A stretch of 12,994 nucleotides of DNA from JBBQXK01 sp038251625 (GTDB lineage: Bacteria; Pseudomonadota; Alphaproteobacteria; Rhodobacterales; Rhodobacteraceae): positions 1-12,994 of the forward strand of contig JBBSBE010000113.1 of the NCBI GenBank assembly GCA_038251625.1, read 5' to 3'. Of the stretch, positions 6,822-12,214 are shown piece after piece; position 1 is the stretch's first letter, and each line of letters starts with the position of its first letter. Under the pieces are notes generated by a model. That model was not told the origin of the DNA, ran no database searches, and worked only from the letters and a program-made list of their open reading frames with translations. Position numbers and translations under genes: made by a program.

Positions 6822-7513
6822 TCTTCATCGCCTTTCTGCGGGCGCTGTCGCAAGTCGGCGACTGCCGCTTCCGTCGCGTCCTGGGCTTCGGGGCGCTTTT
6901 GTCGCTGGCACTGCTGACCGGGGTCTATGCCCTTTTCCTGCTGGCCATCCAGGCGCTGACGCCCGACACGCTGGACCTGCCCTTTGTGGGCGAGGTGTCG
7001 GGCCTGCACACGCTTTTGTCCTGGGGATCTGCGCTTTTCATGATCGGGTTGTCGGTCTTTCTGATGATGCCCGTCGCGTCGGCCTTCACCGGGCTTTTCC
7101 TTGATGACGTGGTCGATGCGGTAGAGGCGTGCCACTACCCGGCCCTTCCCCCGGCCACGCGACAGCCGCTGATGGACATGCTGATCGACAGCGCAAACTT
7201 CTTTTCGCTGCTGATCGGCGTGAACGTCTTGGCCTTGCTGCTTTATCCCTTCGCGGGCCTCTTTGCGCCCGTGGTGTTCTGGGCGGTGAACGGGGCCCTT
7301 CTGGGGCGCGAATACTTCACGCTGGTGGCTGCGCGACGGCTTGGCCGCCCCGCGGCAAAGGCGCTGCGACGCGCGCATGGGATGACGATCTGGGCGGCGG
7401 GCACGCTGATGGCGGCCCCCCTGTCGGTGCCGCTTCTCAACCTGCTTATTCCCGTTCTGGGGGCCGCCACCTTTACCCATATCTTCCACGCTTTGCAGGC
7501 ACGGGGGCGCTAG
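6818..7513 (+). CDS. EI24/CysZ-like inner-membrane protein
   Basis: This 231-residue protein has about four hydrophobic stretches (roughly residues 21-46, 66-94, 127-160 and 192-225) and the segment order typical of EI24-domain proteins, to which the sulfate permease CysZ belongs. Supporting motifs are SAFTGLFLDDVVDAVE (about 88-103), where CysZ-like proteins have P-x-F-x-D-x-[IV], and NGALLGREYFTLVAARRL (about 154-171). Rhodobacterial EI24 proteins are not proven sulfate transporters, and no cys gene is nearby, so the substrate is left open. The GTG start at 6818 overlaps the nitroreductase stop (GTGA). Its TAG stop (7511-7513) lies in the palindrome CTAG shared with the stop of the convergent response regulator, leaving no room for an intrinsic terminator between them. 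Confidence 0.85.
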   Translation: MIFIAFLRALSQVGDCRFRRVLGFGALLSLALLTGVYALFLLAIQALTPDTLDLPFVGEVSGLHTLLSWGSALFMIGLSVFLMMPVASAFTGLFLDDVVDAVEACHYPALPPATRQPLMDMLIDSANFFSLLIGVNVLALLLYPFAGLFAPVVFWAVNGALLGREYFTLVAARRLGRPAAKALRRAHGMTIWAAGTLMAAPLSVPLLNLLIPVLGAATFTHIFHALQARGR

Positions 7514-8127
7514 ACCAGCCCCACCTCGCGCGCGATCATCGCGGCGTGGGTGCGGTTGCGTGCGGCCAGCTTCTTGGTCAGCGTGCGGACATGCAGCTTT
7601 ACCGTCACCTCCTGCAAGGCAAGGTCGCGTGCGATTTCCTTGTTCGCCTTGCCCTCGCAGATGCCCCGCAACACCGATGTTTCCCGCGCGGTCAGCAGGG
7701 CCAGAAGTGCGCCCTGCCCGGCATCCTCGCTCAACAGCCCGACGGGCACAAACATATCCCCCCGTGCCATCAGCCGCACGGCCGCAACCATGGCCCGCGC
7801 GGGCATTTTCTTGGGCAGAAACCCCCGCGCCCCGGCCTCCATCACCGCCTCGGCCAGCACGCGCGAGGTTGTGGATGACAGAACAGCCACCGCCGTTTCA
7901 CCCGCAGCCCCGATCAACCGCGCAAGGGCCGGCTGTCCGCCAAGCCCGGCCAAGCCATAGTCGACCAAGGCCAGATCATAGCGCGCGCCGTCCAGCGACG
8001 CCCGCAAAGCGGGCAGATCGCCGGGCGTGTCCACCTCTGCCACACCTTCGGCCAGCAGAAAGGCCGCGATCGTCTCGCGTACAAGGTCATGATTGTCCGC
8101 AACAAGGATCTTCACGGCCAATGTCAC
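7510..8127 (-). CDS. NarL/FixJ-type response regulator, LuxR-family HTH
   Basis: A transcription factor expected to be switched by phosphorylation from a histidine kinase. Residues 6-120 form a receiver domain: Asp11 in the acidic pocket (ADNHD, with Asn12 where Asp is frequent), phospho-acceptor Asp56 (LALVDYGL), Ser84 (VLSST) and Lys106 (FLPKK). Residues about 145-202 form a LuxR/GerE helix-turn-helix (LTARETSVLRGICEGKANKEIA...VTVKLHVRTLTKKL). The length (205) is normal. The start is uncertain: GTG at 8127, TTG at 8121 or GTG at 8115 would each give a full receiver, and none has a strong ribosome site. No kinase gene is in the window, so it is an orphan here and its targets are unknown. It follows the dipeptidase by 89 bases on the same strand and converges with the EI24 gene. 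Confidence 0.9.
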   Translation of the reverse strand: MTLAVKILVADNHDLVRETIAAFLLAEGVAEVDTPGDLPALRASLDGARYDLALVDYGLAGLGGQPALARLIGAAGETAVAVLSSTTSRVLAEAVMEAGARGFLPKKMPARAMVAAVRLMARGDMFVPVGLLSEDAGQGALLALLTARETSVLRGICEGKANKEIARDLALQEVTVKLHVRTLTKKLAARNRTHAAMIAREVGLV

Positions 8128-8165
8128 CCGCTACATCCCGCCCGGCTTGGGCAGGGTGGCGAAAG

Positions 8166-8194
8166 CCTATCACGAAAGACCGCGCGTGCGGCAA
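8166..8194 (-). promoter_or_regulatory. Possible promoter of the response regulator gene
   Basis: On the minus strand TTGCCG (8189-8194) and GATAGG (8166-8171) are separated by 17 bases, about 40 bases before the start codon region. Both boxes match the sigma-70 consensus only partly, so this is a weak candidate; transcription could also come through from the dipeptidase. Confidence 0.25.
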
Positions 8195-8216
8195 GCGTGG
8201 CGATGTGCCGGTGATG

Positions 8217-9275
8217 TCAGCGCAGGCCGCTGCGGTCCAGAAACGCCAGCCAGTTGCCATGTGCCAGCTTGGTAACTAGCTCGGCCCCAAACCCATGCGC
8301 CGCCAATGCCGCAAGGAAAGCGGGCAAACCGGCCACATCGGCCAAGGGGGCGGGCACCGTGGCGCCGTCGAAATCCGACCCGAAGCCAACCCGGTTTTCG
8401 CCAAGCCGACCGATCAGATGATCAAGGTGGCGCAGCATCGCCTCCCAGCCCATATCGGGGTCGCGCCGCCCATCGGGCCGAAGGAAGACCGTGGCAAAGT
8501 TCAGCCCCACGATCCCGTCGCTGTCCGCTATGGCATCCAGTTGCCGGTCCGTCAGGTTTCGGCTCGACGGGGTTACGGCATGGGCGTTGGAATGCGTGGC
8601 CATCAGCGGCGCTGTCGAAAGGCGCGCCACGTCGTTGAAACCCGCCTCATTCAGGTGGCTAAGGTCGATCAGCATCCCCAGCGCATTGCACTCCGCGACC
8701 AGCCGCTTGCCCACCTCGGTCAACCCGGGCCCTGTATCGGGGCCAGAGGGAAAGGCAAAAGGCACACCATGGCCAAAGATCGTGGGCCGCGACCAGACCG
8801 GCCCAAGCGACCGCAAGCCCATGGCATGAAAGACATGCAGCGCGTCCAGATCGGCATCGATCGCCTCGGCGCCCTCCATGTGCAGGATGCCCGCTACGGC
8901 ACCCCGCGCCATCGTGGCGCGCACGTCGGCGACGGTCCGGCAGATCACAAAGCCCCCACCGCTTGCTCGCTCCATCCACAAGGCATGGCCTGCCATCGCC
9001 AGCGCAATCGGCTGCGCGGTGGCCAGCGGCACCGCATCGGGCAGTCCTATGGCGTAGGGCGGCGCGTCCATCACCGCATCCATGTCCACCGCAGGTGCAG
9101 GCCCGCGTGAGGGCACATAGATCGCAAAGAAGCCGCCGGCAAAGCCACCCGCCCGCATCCGGGGCAGGTCAAGATGCCCGCGCCCCTCACCCTCCAGCCA
9201 CAGGCGGCGGCGATCTGGGGTGCTCAGCATGCGCAGAAGGATATCGTTGTGGCCGTCGAAGACGGGGATGGTCAT
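8217..9275 (-). CDS. Peptidase M19 (renal/membrane dipeptidase family)
   Basis: A zinc dipeptidase of the amidohydrolase fold that splits dipeptides, often including D-residues at the C-terminal position. The 352-residue protein has the expected metal ligands: His9 and Asp11 (FDGHNDILL), Glu134 (LHMEGAEAI), His207 (IDLSHLNE) and His228 (MATHSNAHAV), plus SSRNLTD (238-244) and the late Asp301 (GFGSDFDGA). No signal peptide is seen, so it should be cytosolic, unlike mammalian membrane dipeptidase. The ATG at 9275 is chosen because GGAG (9283-9286) precedes it by seven bases and the homology starts at once; the frame runs up to 9371 but those residues are not family-like. It is followed by the response regulator and preceded by the heat-shock gene, from which it is insulated by a strong terminator. 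Natural substrate not deducible. Confidence 0.93.
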   Translation of the reverse strand: MTIPVFDGHNDILLRMLSTPDRRRLWLEGEGRGHLDLPRMRAGGFAGGFFAIYVPSRGPAPAVDMDAVMDAPPYAIGLPDAVPLATAQPIALAMAGHALWMERASGGGFVICRTVADVRATMARGAVAGILHMEGAEAIDADLDALHVFHAMGLRSLGPVWSRPTIFGHGVPFAFPSGPDTGPGLTEVGKRLVAECNALGMLIDLSHLNEAGFNDVARLSTAPLMATHSNAHAVTPSSRNLTDRQLDAIADSDGIVGLNFATVFLRPDGRRDPDMGWEAMLRHLDHLIGRLGENRVGFGSDFDGATVPAPLADVAGLPAFLAALAAHGFGAELVTKLAHGNWLAFLDRSGLR

Positions 9276-9379
9276 GGGCAGGCTCCGGATATGGTCCGGG
9301 GCAGAGGCTCGCACGACCGGGCGCGAACGACCAGAGGGCTGCGCAACGGATCGCACGGTTTGCCGCACCATCCGGCATG

Positions 9380-9407
9380 AAAAGGGGCGCGCCGGATGGC
9401 GCGCCCC
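9380..9407 (-). terminator. Strong intrinsic terminator of the small heat-shock gene
   Basis: A perfect 10-bp inverted repeat, GGGGCGCGCC (9384-9393) and GGCGCGCCCC (9398-9407), encloses a 4-base loop. Read on the minus strand it begins 16 bases after the Hsp20 stop and is followed at once by TTTT (9380-9383). This is a textbook rho-independent terminator for the minus strand. It separates the heat-shock gene from the dipeptidase. Confidence 0.85.
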
Positions 9408-9423
9408 AATCGATTTCGGACGA

Positions 9424-9894
9424 TCAGGCCGGGACGGACTCGTTCGTCACCACCTGGCCTTGCAGATCGCTGCCCCGCGCGATCTCGATCCGGCGAGGTT
9501 TCAGCGCCTCGGGCGTCTCGCGCACAAGGTCGAGGTGCAGCATGCCATGCTCGTGCAGCGCACCCGTCACACGCACATGATCGGCCAGCGCAAAGCGCCG
9601 CTCGAAGGCACGGGTGGCGATGCCACGGTGCAGATAGCGCCGCTCGCCTTCCTCGGCCGCCTTGCGGGCAGACACGGTCAGCGTGCCTTCCTTGACCTCG
9701 ACAGCCAGTTCGTCAGGCGTGAAGCCGGCAACGGCGATCGAAACGCGATAGGCATTCTCGTCGGTCTTTTCGATGTTGTAGGGGGGATAGGTCGGCTGCG
9801 CCACATCGGCGGTCAGCGCGCGGTCCATCAGATCGGCAATACGGTCGAAGCCGACGGTGGCACGGTAGAGCGGTGTGAAATCAAGGGTTCGCAT
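9424..9894 (-). CDS. Hsp20/alpha-crystallin small heat-shock protein (IbpA-like)
   Basis: An ATP-independent holdase that binds unfolding proteins in the cytosol and hands them to DnaK/ClpB. The 156-residue protein is of normal size. N-terminal arm MRTLDFTPLYRATVGFDRI; alpha-crystallin domain about residues 36-135 starting PPYNIEK, with AVAGFTPDELAVEVKEGTLTV (around 54-74), the IbpA-type RRYLHRGIATRAFERRFAL (86-104), and HGMLHLDL where the family has G-x-L. The C-terminal tail contains RRIEIAR (134-140), the I-x-I anchoring motif that docks subunits into oligomers. The ATG at 9894 has AAGGA (9901-9905) six bases upstream, and this site is buried in a hairpin (see the thermometer entry). A RpoH-like promoter and a strong terminator make it a self-contained heat-shock unit. 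Confidence 0.95.
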   Translation of the reverse strand: MRTLDFTPLYRATVGFDRIADLMDRALTADVAQPTYPPYNIEKTDENAYRVSIAVAGFTPDELAVEVKEGTLTVSARKAAEEGERRYLHRGIATRAFERRFALADHVRVTGALHEHGMLHLDLVRETPEALKPRRIEIARGSDLQGQVVTNESVPA

Positions 9895-9978
9895 GGATCA
9901 TCCTTCTCGAAGCGATGAGATATGCCCGCCCTCATCGGGCCGGGCGGTTGCACCGGGCCCAATCATGGCGCCCGACAC
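9895..9978 (-). promoter_or_regulatory. ROSE-like RNA thermometer in the heat-shock leader
   Basis: ROSE elements are leaders of alphaproteobacterial small heat-shock genes in which the last hairpin pairs the ribosome site with a U-[UC]-G-C-U motif, leaving one G bulged, and melts on warming. Here the minus-strand leader just before the start forms: left arm TCATC, then a bulged G, then CTT (9910-9918), loop CGAG (9906-9909), right arm AAG plus GATGA (9898-9905). All eight base pairs are Watson-Crick. The left arm contains UCGCU, the ROSE motif, and the right arm contains the Shine-Dalgarno AAGGA. A second GC-rich hairpin upstream (GCCCG and CGGGC, or CCGCCC and GGGCGG, around 9926-9949) fits the multi-hairpin layout. 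The leader start (about 9978) is inferred from the promoter. The structure is seen; temperature sensing is inference. Confidence 0.72.
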
Positions 9979-9984
9979 CGCACG

Positions 9985-10013
9985 AGATGGGAAGGCCCGA
10001 CCGCCCCGTCAAG
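9985..10013 (-). promoter_or_regulatory. RpoH (sigma-32)-type promoter of the small heat-shock gene
   Basis: On the minus strand CTTGAC (10008-10013) and CCCATCT (9985-9991) are 16 bases apart. This resembles the heat-shock promoter consensus (CTTGAA-type -35 and CCCATnT-type -10). It predicts a start near 9978 and a leader of about 85 bases, enough to hold the ROSE-like hairpins. The -35 begins 24 bases after the stop of the upstream protease gene. Confidence 0.65.
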
Positions 10014-10030
10014 AGCCCCTTGTTCGGGCT
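10014..10030 (-). terminator. Possible weak hairpin after the downstream protease gene
   Basis: AGCCC (10014-10018) and GGGCT (10026-10030) can form a 5-bp stem with a 7-base loop, seven bases after the protease stop codon on the minus strand. There is no T-run, and the hairpin abuts the heat-shock -35 box, so termination here would be inefficient at best. Confidence 0.2.
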
Positions 10031-10037
10031 TCAGGGG

Positions 10038-10799
10038 TCAGGGCTTCAGGAACTTTGCGCCCGTGCCGCTGCGCACGCTGGCGACACCCGCACGGCGCAT
10101 CGCAGCCTTGATGTCGGCAACAAGCGCGGGCAGTTCTGCCCCAAAGGCCAGACGGTCGCGCCCTTCGGTCACGCCAGCCGACACGATAGCCACGATCCGC
10201 GCCCGTCCGGCCAAGGACAGGTCAAACACCGGTGCGCCAGAGGCGCCGAAGGTCACATCGCAATCGAACGCCAGCACACCGCCATAGCGCCCTTTCAGCG
10301 CACATTGCCGCTGCCAGGATGGCGCCTCTTCACGGCCGCGCGCGTAAGACACGACCGACACCTGCGCGCCCACCCCAGGGTCAGCGACCGCAAACGGGGC
10401 GGCGGTGGCAGAGGGTATGGCATTCGACAGCTGCAAGAGCGCGGCATCAAAGCGCAGCTGCTGCAACCGGTCCGCCGCATCGCGCCGGTATTCGGGATGC
10501 GGCGTCGCACGCGCCACGGCGGATTGGGCGATCTCGGAGCCGTCCACATAGCCCGCGCGAAACGTCATCCTTGCGGGGTCCACCAGCGTGCCGTCCGGGG
10601 CGTACACGCAATGCGCCGCCGTCAGCACCAGATCGGGGGCAATCAGCACACCGGTGCAAAACCCTTCGCCCTCGATGTCCAGCCGTCCGACCGCCTCCCA
10701 CCCCAAAAGCGAATCCCGCCCCGTCAGCGCATCGGGGCCCCGCGTCTGCGCCGATATCGGCGCCGCCAGCGCCAGCAACAAAAGCGCCGCGCGGATCAT
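10038..10799 (-). CDS. Exported trypsin-like serine protease (S1/V8-like), second of the pair
   Basis: A 253-residue secreted or periplasmic serine endopeptidase. Signal peptide MIRAALLLLALAAPISA (1-17), then a chymotrypsin-fold domain: catalytic His63 in LTAAHC, Asp118 in FDAALLQL, Ser187 in FGASGAP. Cys48-Cys64 flank the His as in trypsins, and Cys166-Cys180 may form a second disulfide. The Asp normally before the catalytic Ser (GDSGGP) is Ala186, and there is no IVGG-like activation site, so zymogen activation by the trypsin mechanism is unlikely; this resembles V8-type enzymes. The end, SVRSGTGAKFLKP, closely matches the ends of the two upstream genes. The ATG at 10799 overlaps the stop of the preceding gene (ATGA), so it is translationally coupled. 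It is a paralogue of the protease at 11340-12146. Substrate unknown. Confidence 0.92.
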   Translation of the reverse strand: MIRAALLLLALAAPISAQTRGPDALTGRDSLLGWEAVGRLDIEGEGFCTGVLIAPDLVLTAAHCVYAPDGTLVDPARMTFRAGYVDGSEIAQSAVARATPHPEYRRDAADRLQQLRFDAALLQLSNAIPSATAAPFAVADPGVGAQVSVVSYARGREEAPSWQRQCALKGRYGGVLAFDCDVTFGASGAPVFDLSLAGRARIVAIVSAGVTEGRDRLAFGAELPALVADIKAAMRRAGVASVRSGTGAKFLKP

Positions 10800-11329
10800 T
10801 TCTGGACCTTCACGAATTTCGCCCCGCCTGCGCTGGCGCGCGTGCTTGCGCCCGATCGCGCAGCAATGCGGGGGGCCAGCGCGGCAGGCGGTGCAACACC
10901 GCCCGCACCCGGGGACAGTCCCCCCCCTTTCAACATCGCGTCCAGCCCACCCGGCCCACCAAGTTTCGCGTTGCAGTCAGCCTCGCCCATTCCGCCCTGT
11001 GCGGCGGCAATCTTGCAAGCCATGGCAAGCGATTGTGCCGGGGATCCCGTGTCGGCGGCGGAAATCGTCATGCTCGGGTCGCCACTCTGGCCAAGATCGT
11101 GGCTCATCAACGCGGCAAACGCCCCCTTCGCCCCCGATACGGTTGCCGCAAGGGTCTGCGCCAGCGAACCGCCCGGGCCGTCCGCCCCCGGCGTGACGCG
11201 CACCGCCGCCGTCGAACCGCGCGCCCCTTCCAGCGTAACATCACCCAGCAACCCCGCACGTTCCGCAAAGAACGGCACCGCGATCATCGCCGTCCCAAAC
11301 AACATCGTCATCACAGGCATCAACCGCAT
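10796..11329 (-). CDS. Unknown exported or membrane-anchored protein between two proteases
   Basis: I do not recognise a family. The 177-residue protein begins with a hydrophobic segment (MRLMPVMTMLFGTAMIAVPFF, 1-21) that could be an uncleaved anchor or a signal peptide without an obvious A-x-A site. Residues 30-100 are Ala/Gly/Thr-rich with little helical pattern. Two cysteines, Cys105 and Cys119, bracket a short segment (CKIAAAQGGMGEADC) that could be disulfide-closed. Residues 124-165 are Gly/Pro/Ala-rich and likely disordered. The C terminus, STRASAGGAKFVKVQK, matches the tails of both flanking proteases. The ATG at 11329 is 10 bases after the upstream protease stop, and its TGA overlaps the next ATG, so the three genes form one operon. 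A structural partner, substrate or regulator of the proteases is possible from position only. Confidence 0.75.
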   Translation of the reverse strand: MRLMPVMTMLFGTAMIAVPFFAERAGLLGDVTLEGARGSTAAVRVTPGADGPGGSLAQTLAATVSGAKGAFAALMSHDLGQSGDPSMTISAADTGSPAQSLAMACKIAAAQGGMGEADCNAKLGGPGGLDAMLKGGGLSPGAGGVAPPAALAPRIAARSGASTRASAGGAKFVKVQK

Positions 11330-11339
11330 CTGGCGTCCC

Positions 11340-12146
11340 TCACGGCTTCAGGAACTTGGCGCTGCCCCCCGCGCCATCGCGCAGGGCGCTGCCGGGCCGC
11401 TGAAAGCTGCTTCCCCGCGCCATCTCGTCCATCAATTCGCTCAGGGGCGCATCAAGGGTGGTACCCAGCGCCACCTTCCGCCCCTCGTAATCGGCCTTGG
11501 CCGACACGACCGACACGATCCGCGCCACTCCATCATGGATGGAAAAGATCGGCGCGCCGGACGATCCGAAATCGACATTGCATGACAGCACCAGCACCCC
11601 GGTCTGGCGTTCCAGCACATGGCAAACCTCTTGCAGCGAGGGCGCCTCGGCACGGTCCTGCGCGTAGGACACGACACCCACCTCATCCCCCGTCTCGGGG
11701 CGGCTTTCGGTCTCGAAGGGCACGATCGAGGGCAGCCGGATCGCCTGATCCAGTTCCAAAAGAGCCAGATCATAGGCCACGCGGCCCAGCCGCTCATGAC
11801 CGCCATACACGTATTCAGGATGCGCGATGGCCCGCTTCACCCCCCGATAGGCCGCAGCCCGGCCATTGCGCCATCCCGCCAGAAAGGTGATGTCGCCCGG
11901 CAGAAGCCGCGCTCCACTCGTCTTGTCAAACAGGCAATGCGCCGCAGTCAGCACCAAAGTGGGCGAGATCAGGGCGCCGGTACAGAACCCCTTCTTGCCA
12001 AGATCAAGCCGCCCCACGGCATCCCAACCCCGGCTGTCATCCCCCGTCAGCAGGGTCTTCAGCGCCGCGTCGCCCTGGGCCACGGCCGGGCCGCAAAGAA
12101 CGGGGCCCAACAGAAGAAGAAGCGCCGGGATCAGGGAAAACCGCAT
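11340..12146 (-). CDS. Exported trypsin-like serine protease (S1/V8-like), first of the pair
   Basis: A 268-residue exported protease with signal peptide MRFSLIPALLLLLGPVLCGPAVA (1-23, cleavage before QGDAA). Catalytic residues are His70 (LTAAHC), Asp126 (YDLALLEL) and Ser196 (FGSSGAP). Cys55-Cys71 and Cys175-Cys189 are placed for two disulfides, matching the downstream paralogue. The residue before the catalytic Ser is Ser195 rather than Asp, and the mature N terminus has no IVGG, so trypsin-style zymogen activation is not expected. After the protease domain a linker (RGSSFQRPGSALRDGAGGS) leads to the tail AKFLKP, shared with both downstream genes. The ATG at 12146 has GGAGG (12152-12156) five bases upstream. 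The frame extends upstream to 12446 but those residues overlap glcF and are not homologous. The gene heads the cassette, 68 bases after glcF. Confidence 0.93.
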   Translation of the reverse strand: MRFSLIPALLLLLGPVLCGPAVAQGDAALKTLLTGDDSRGWDAVGRLDLGKKGFCTGALISPTLVLTAAHCLFDKTSGARLLPGDITFLAGWRNGRAAAYRGVKRAIAHPEYVYGGHERLGRVAYDLALLELDQAIRLPSIVPFETESRPETGDEVGVVSYAQDRAEAPSLQEVCHVLERQTGVLVLSCNVDFGSSGAPIFSIHDGVARIVSVVSAKADYEGRKVALGTTLDAPLSELMDEMARGSSFQRPGSALRDGAGGSAKFLKP

Positions 12147-12214
12147 GAAACCTCCAATATGCCACTGCCTGACTATTGGGCGAACGGGGCCGATTTGTGG
12201 CAAATATCGTGCAA

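Noticed and set aside
9915..11890. Very long plus-strand frames (over 550 codons) opposite the protease cassette
   Set aside because: They are shadows of the minus-strand protease genes: no motifs, Arg/Pro/Ala-biased, and they cross the heat-shock leader and gene boundaries.
11340..12146. Lipoprotein signal in the first protease because of Cys18 (GPVLC)
   Set aside because: The residues before the Cys do not fit the lipobox ([LVI][ASTVI][GAS]C), and a better signal-peptidase I site, AVA before QGD, lies a few residues later.
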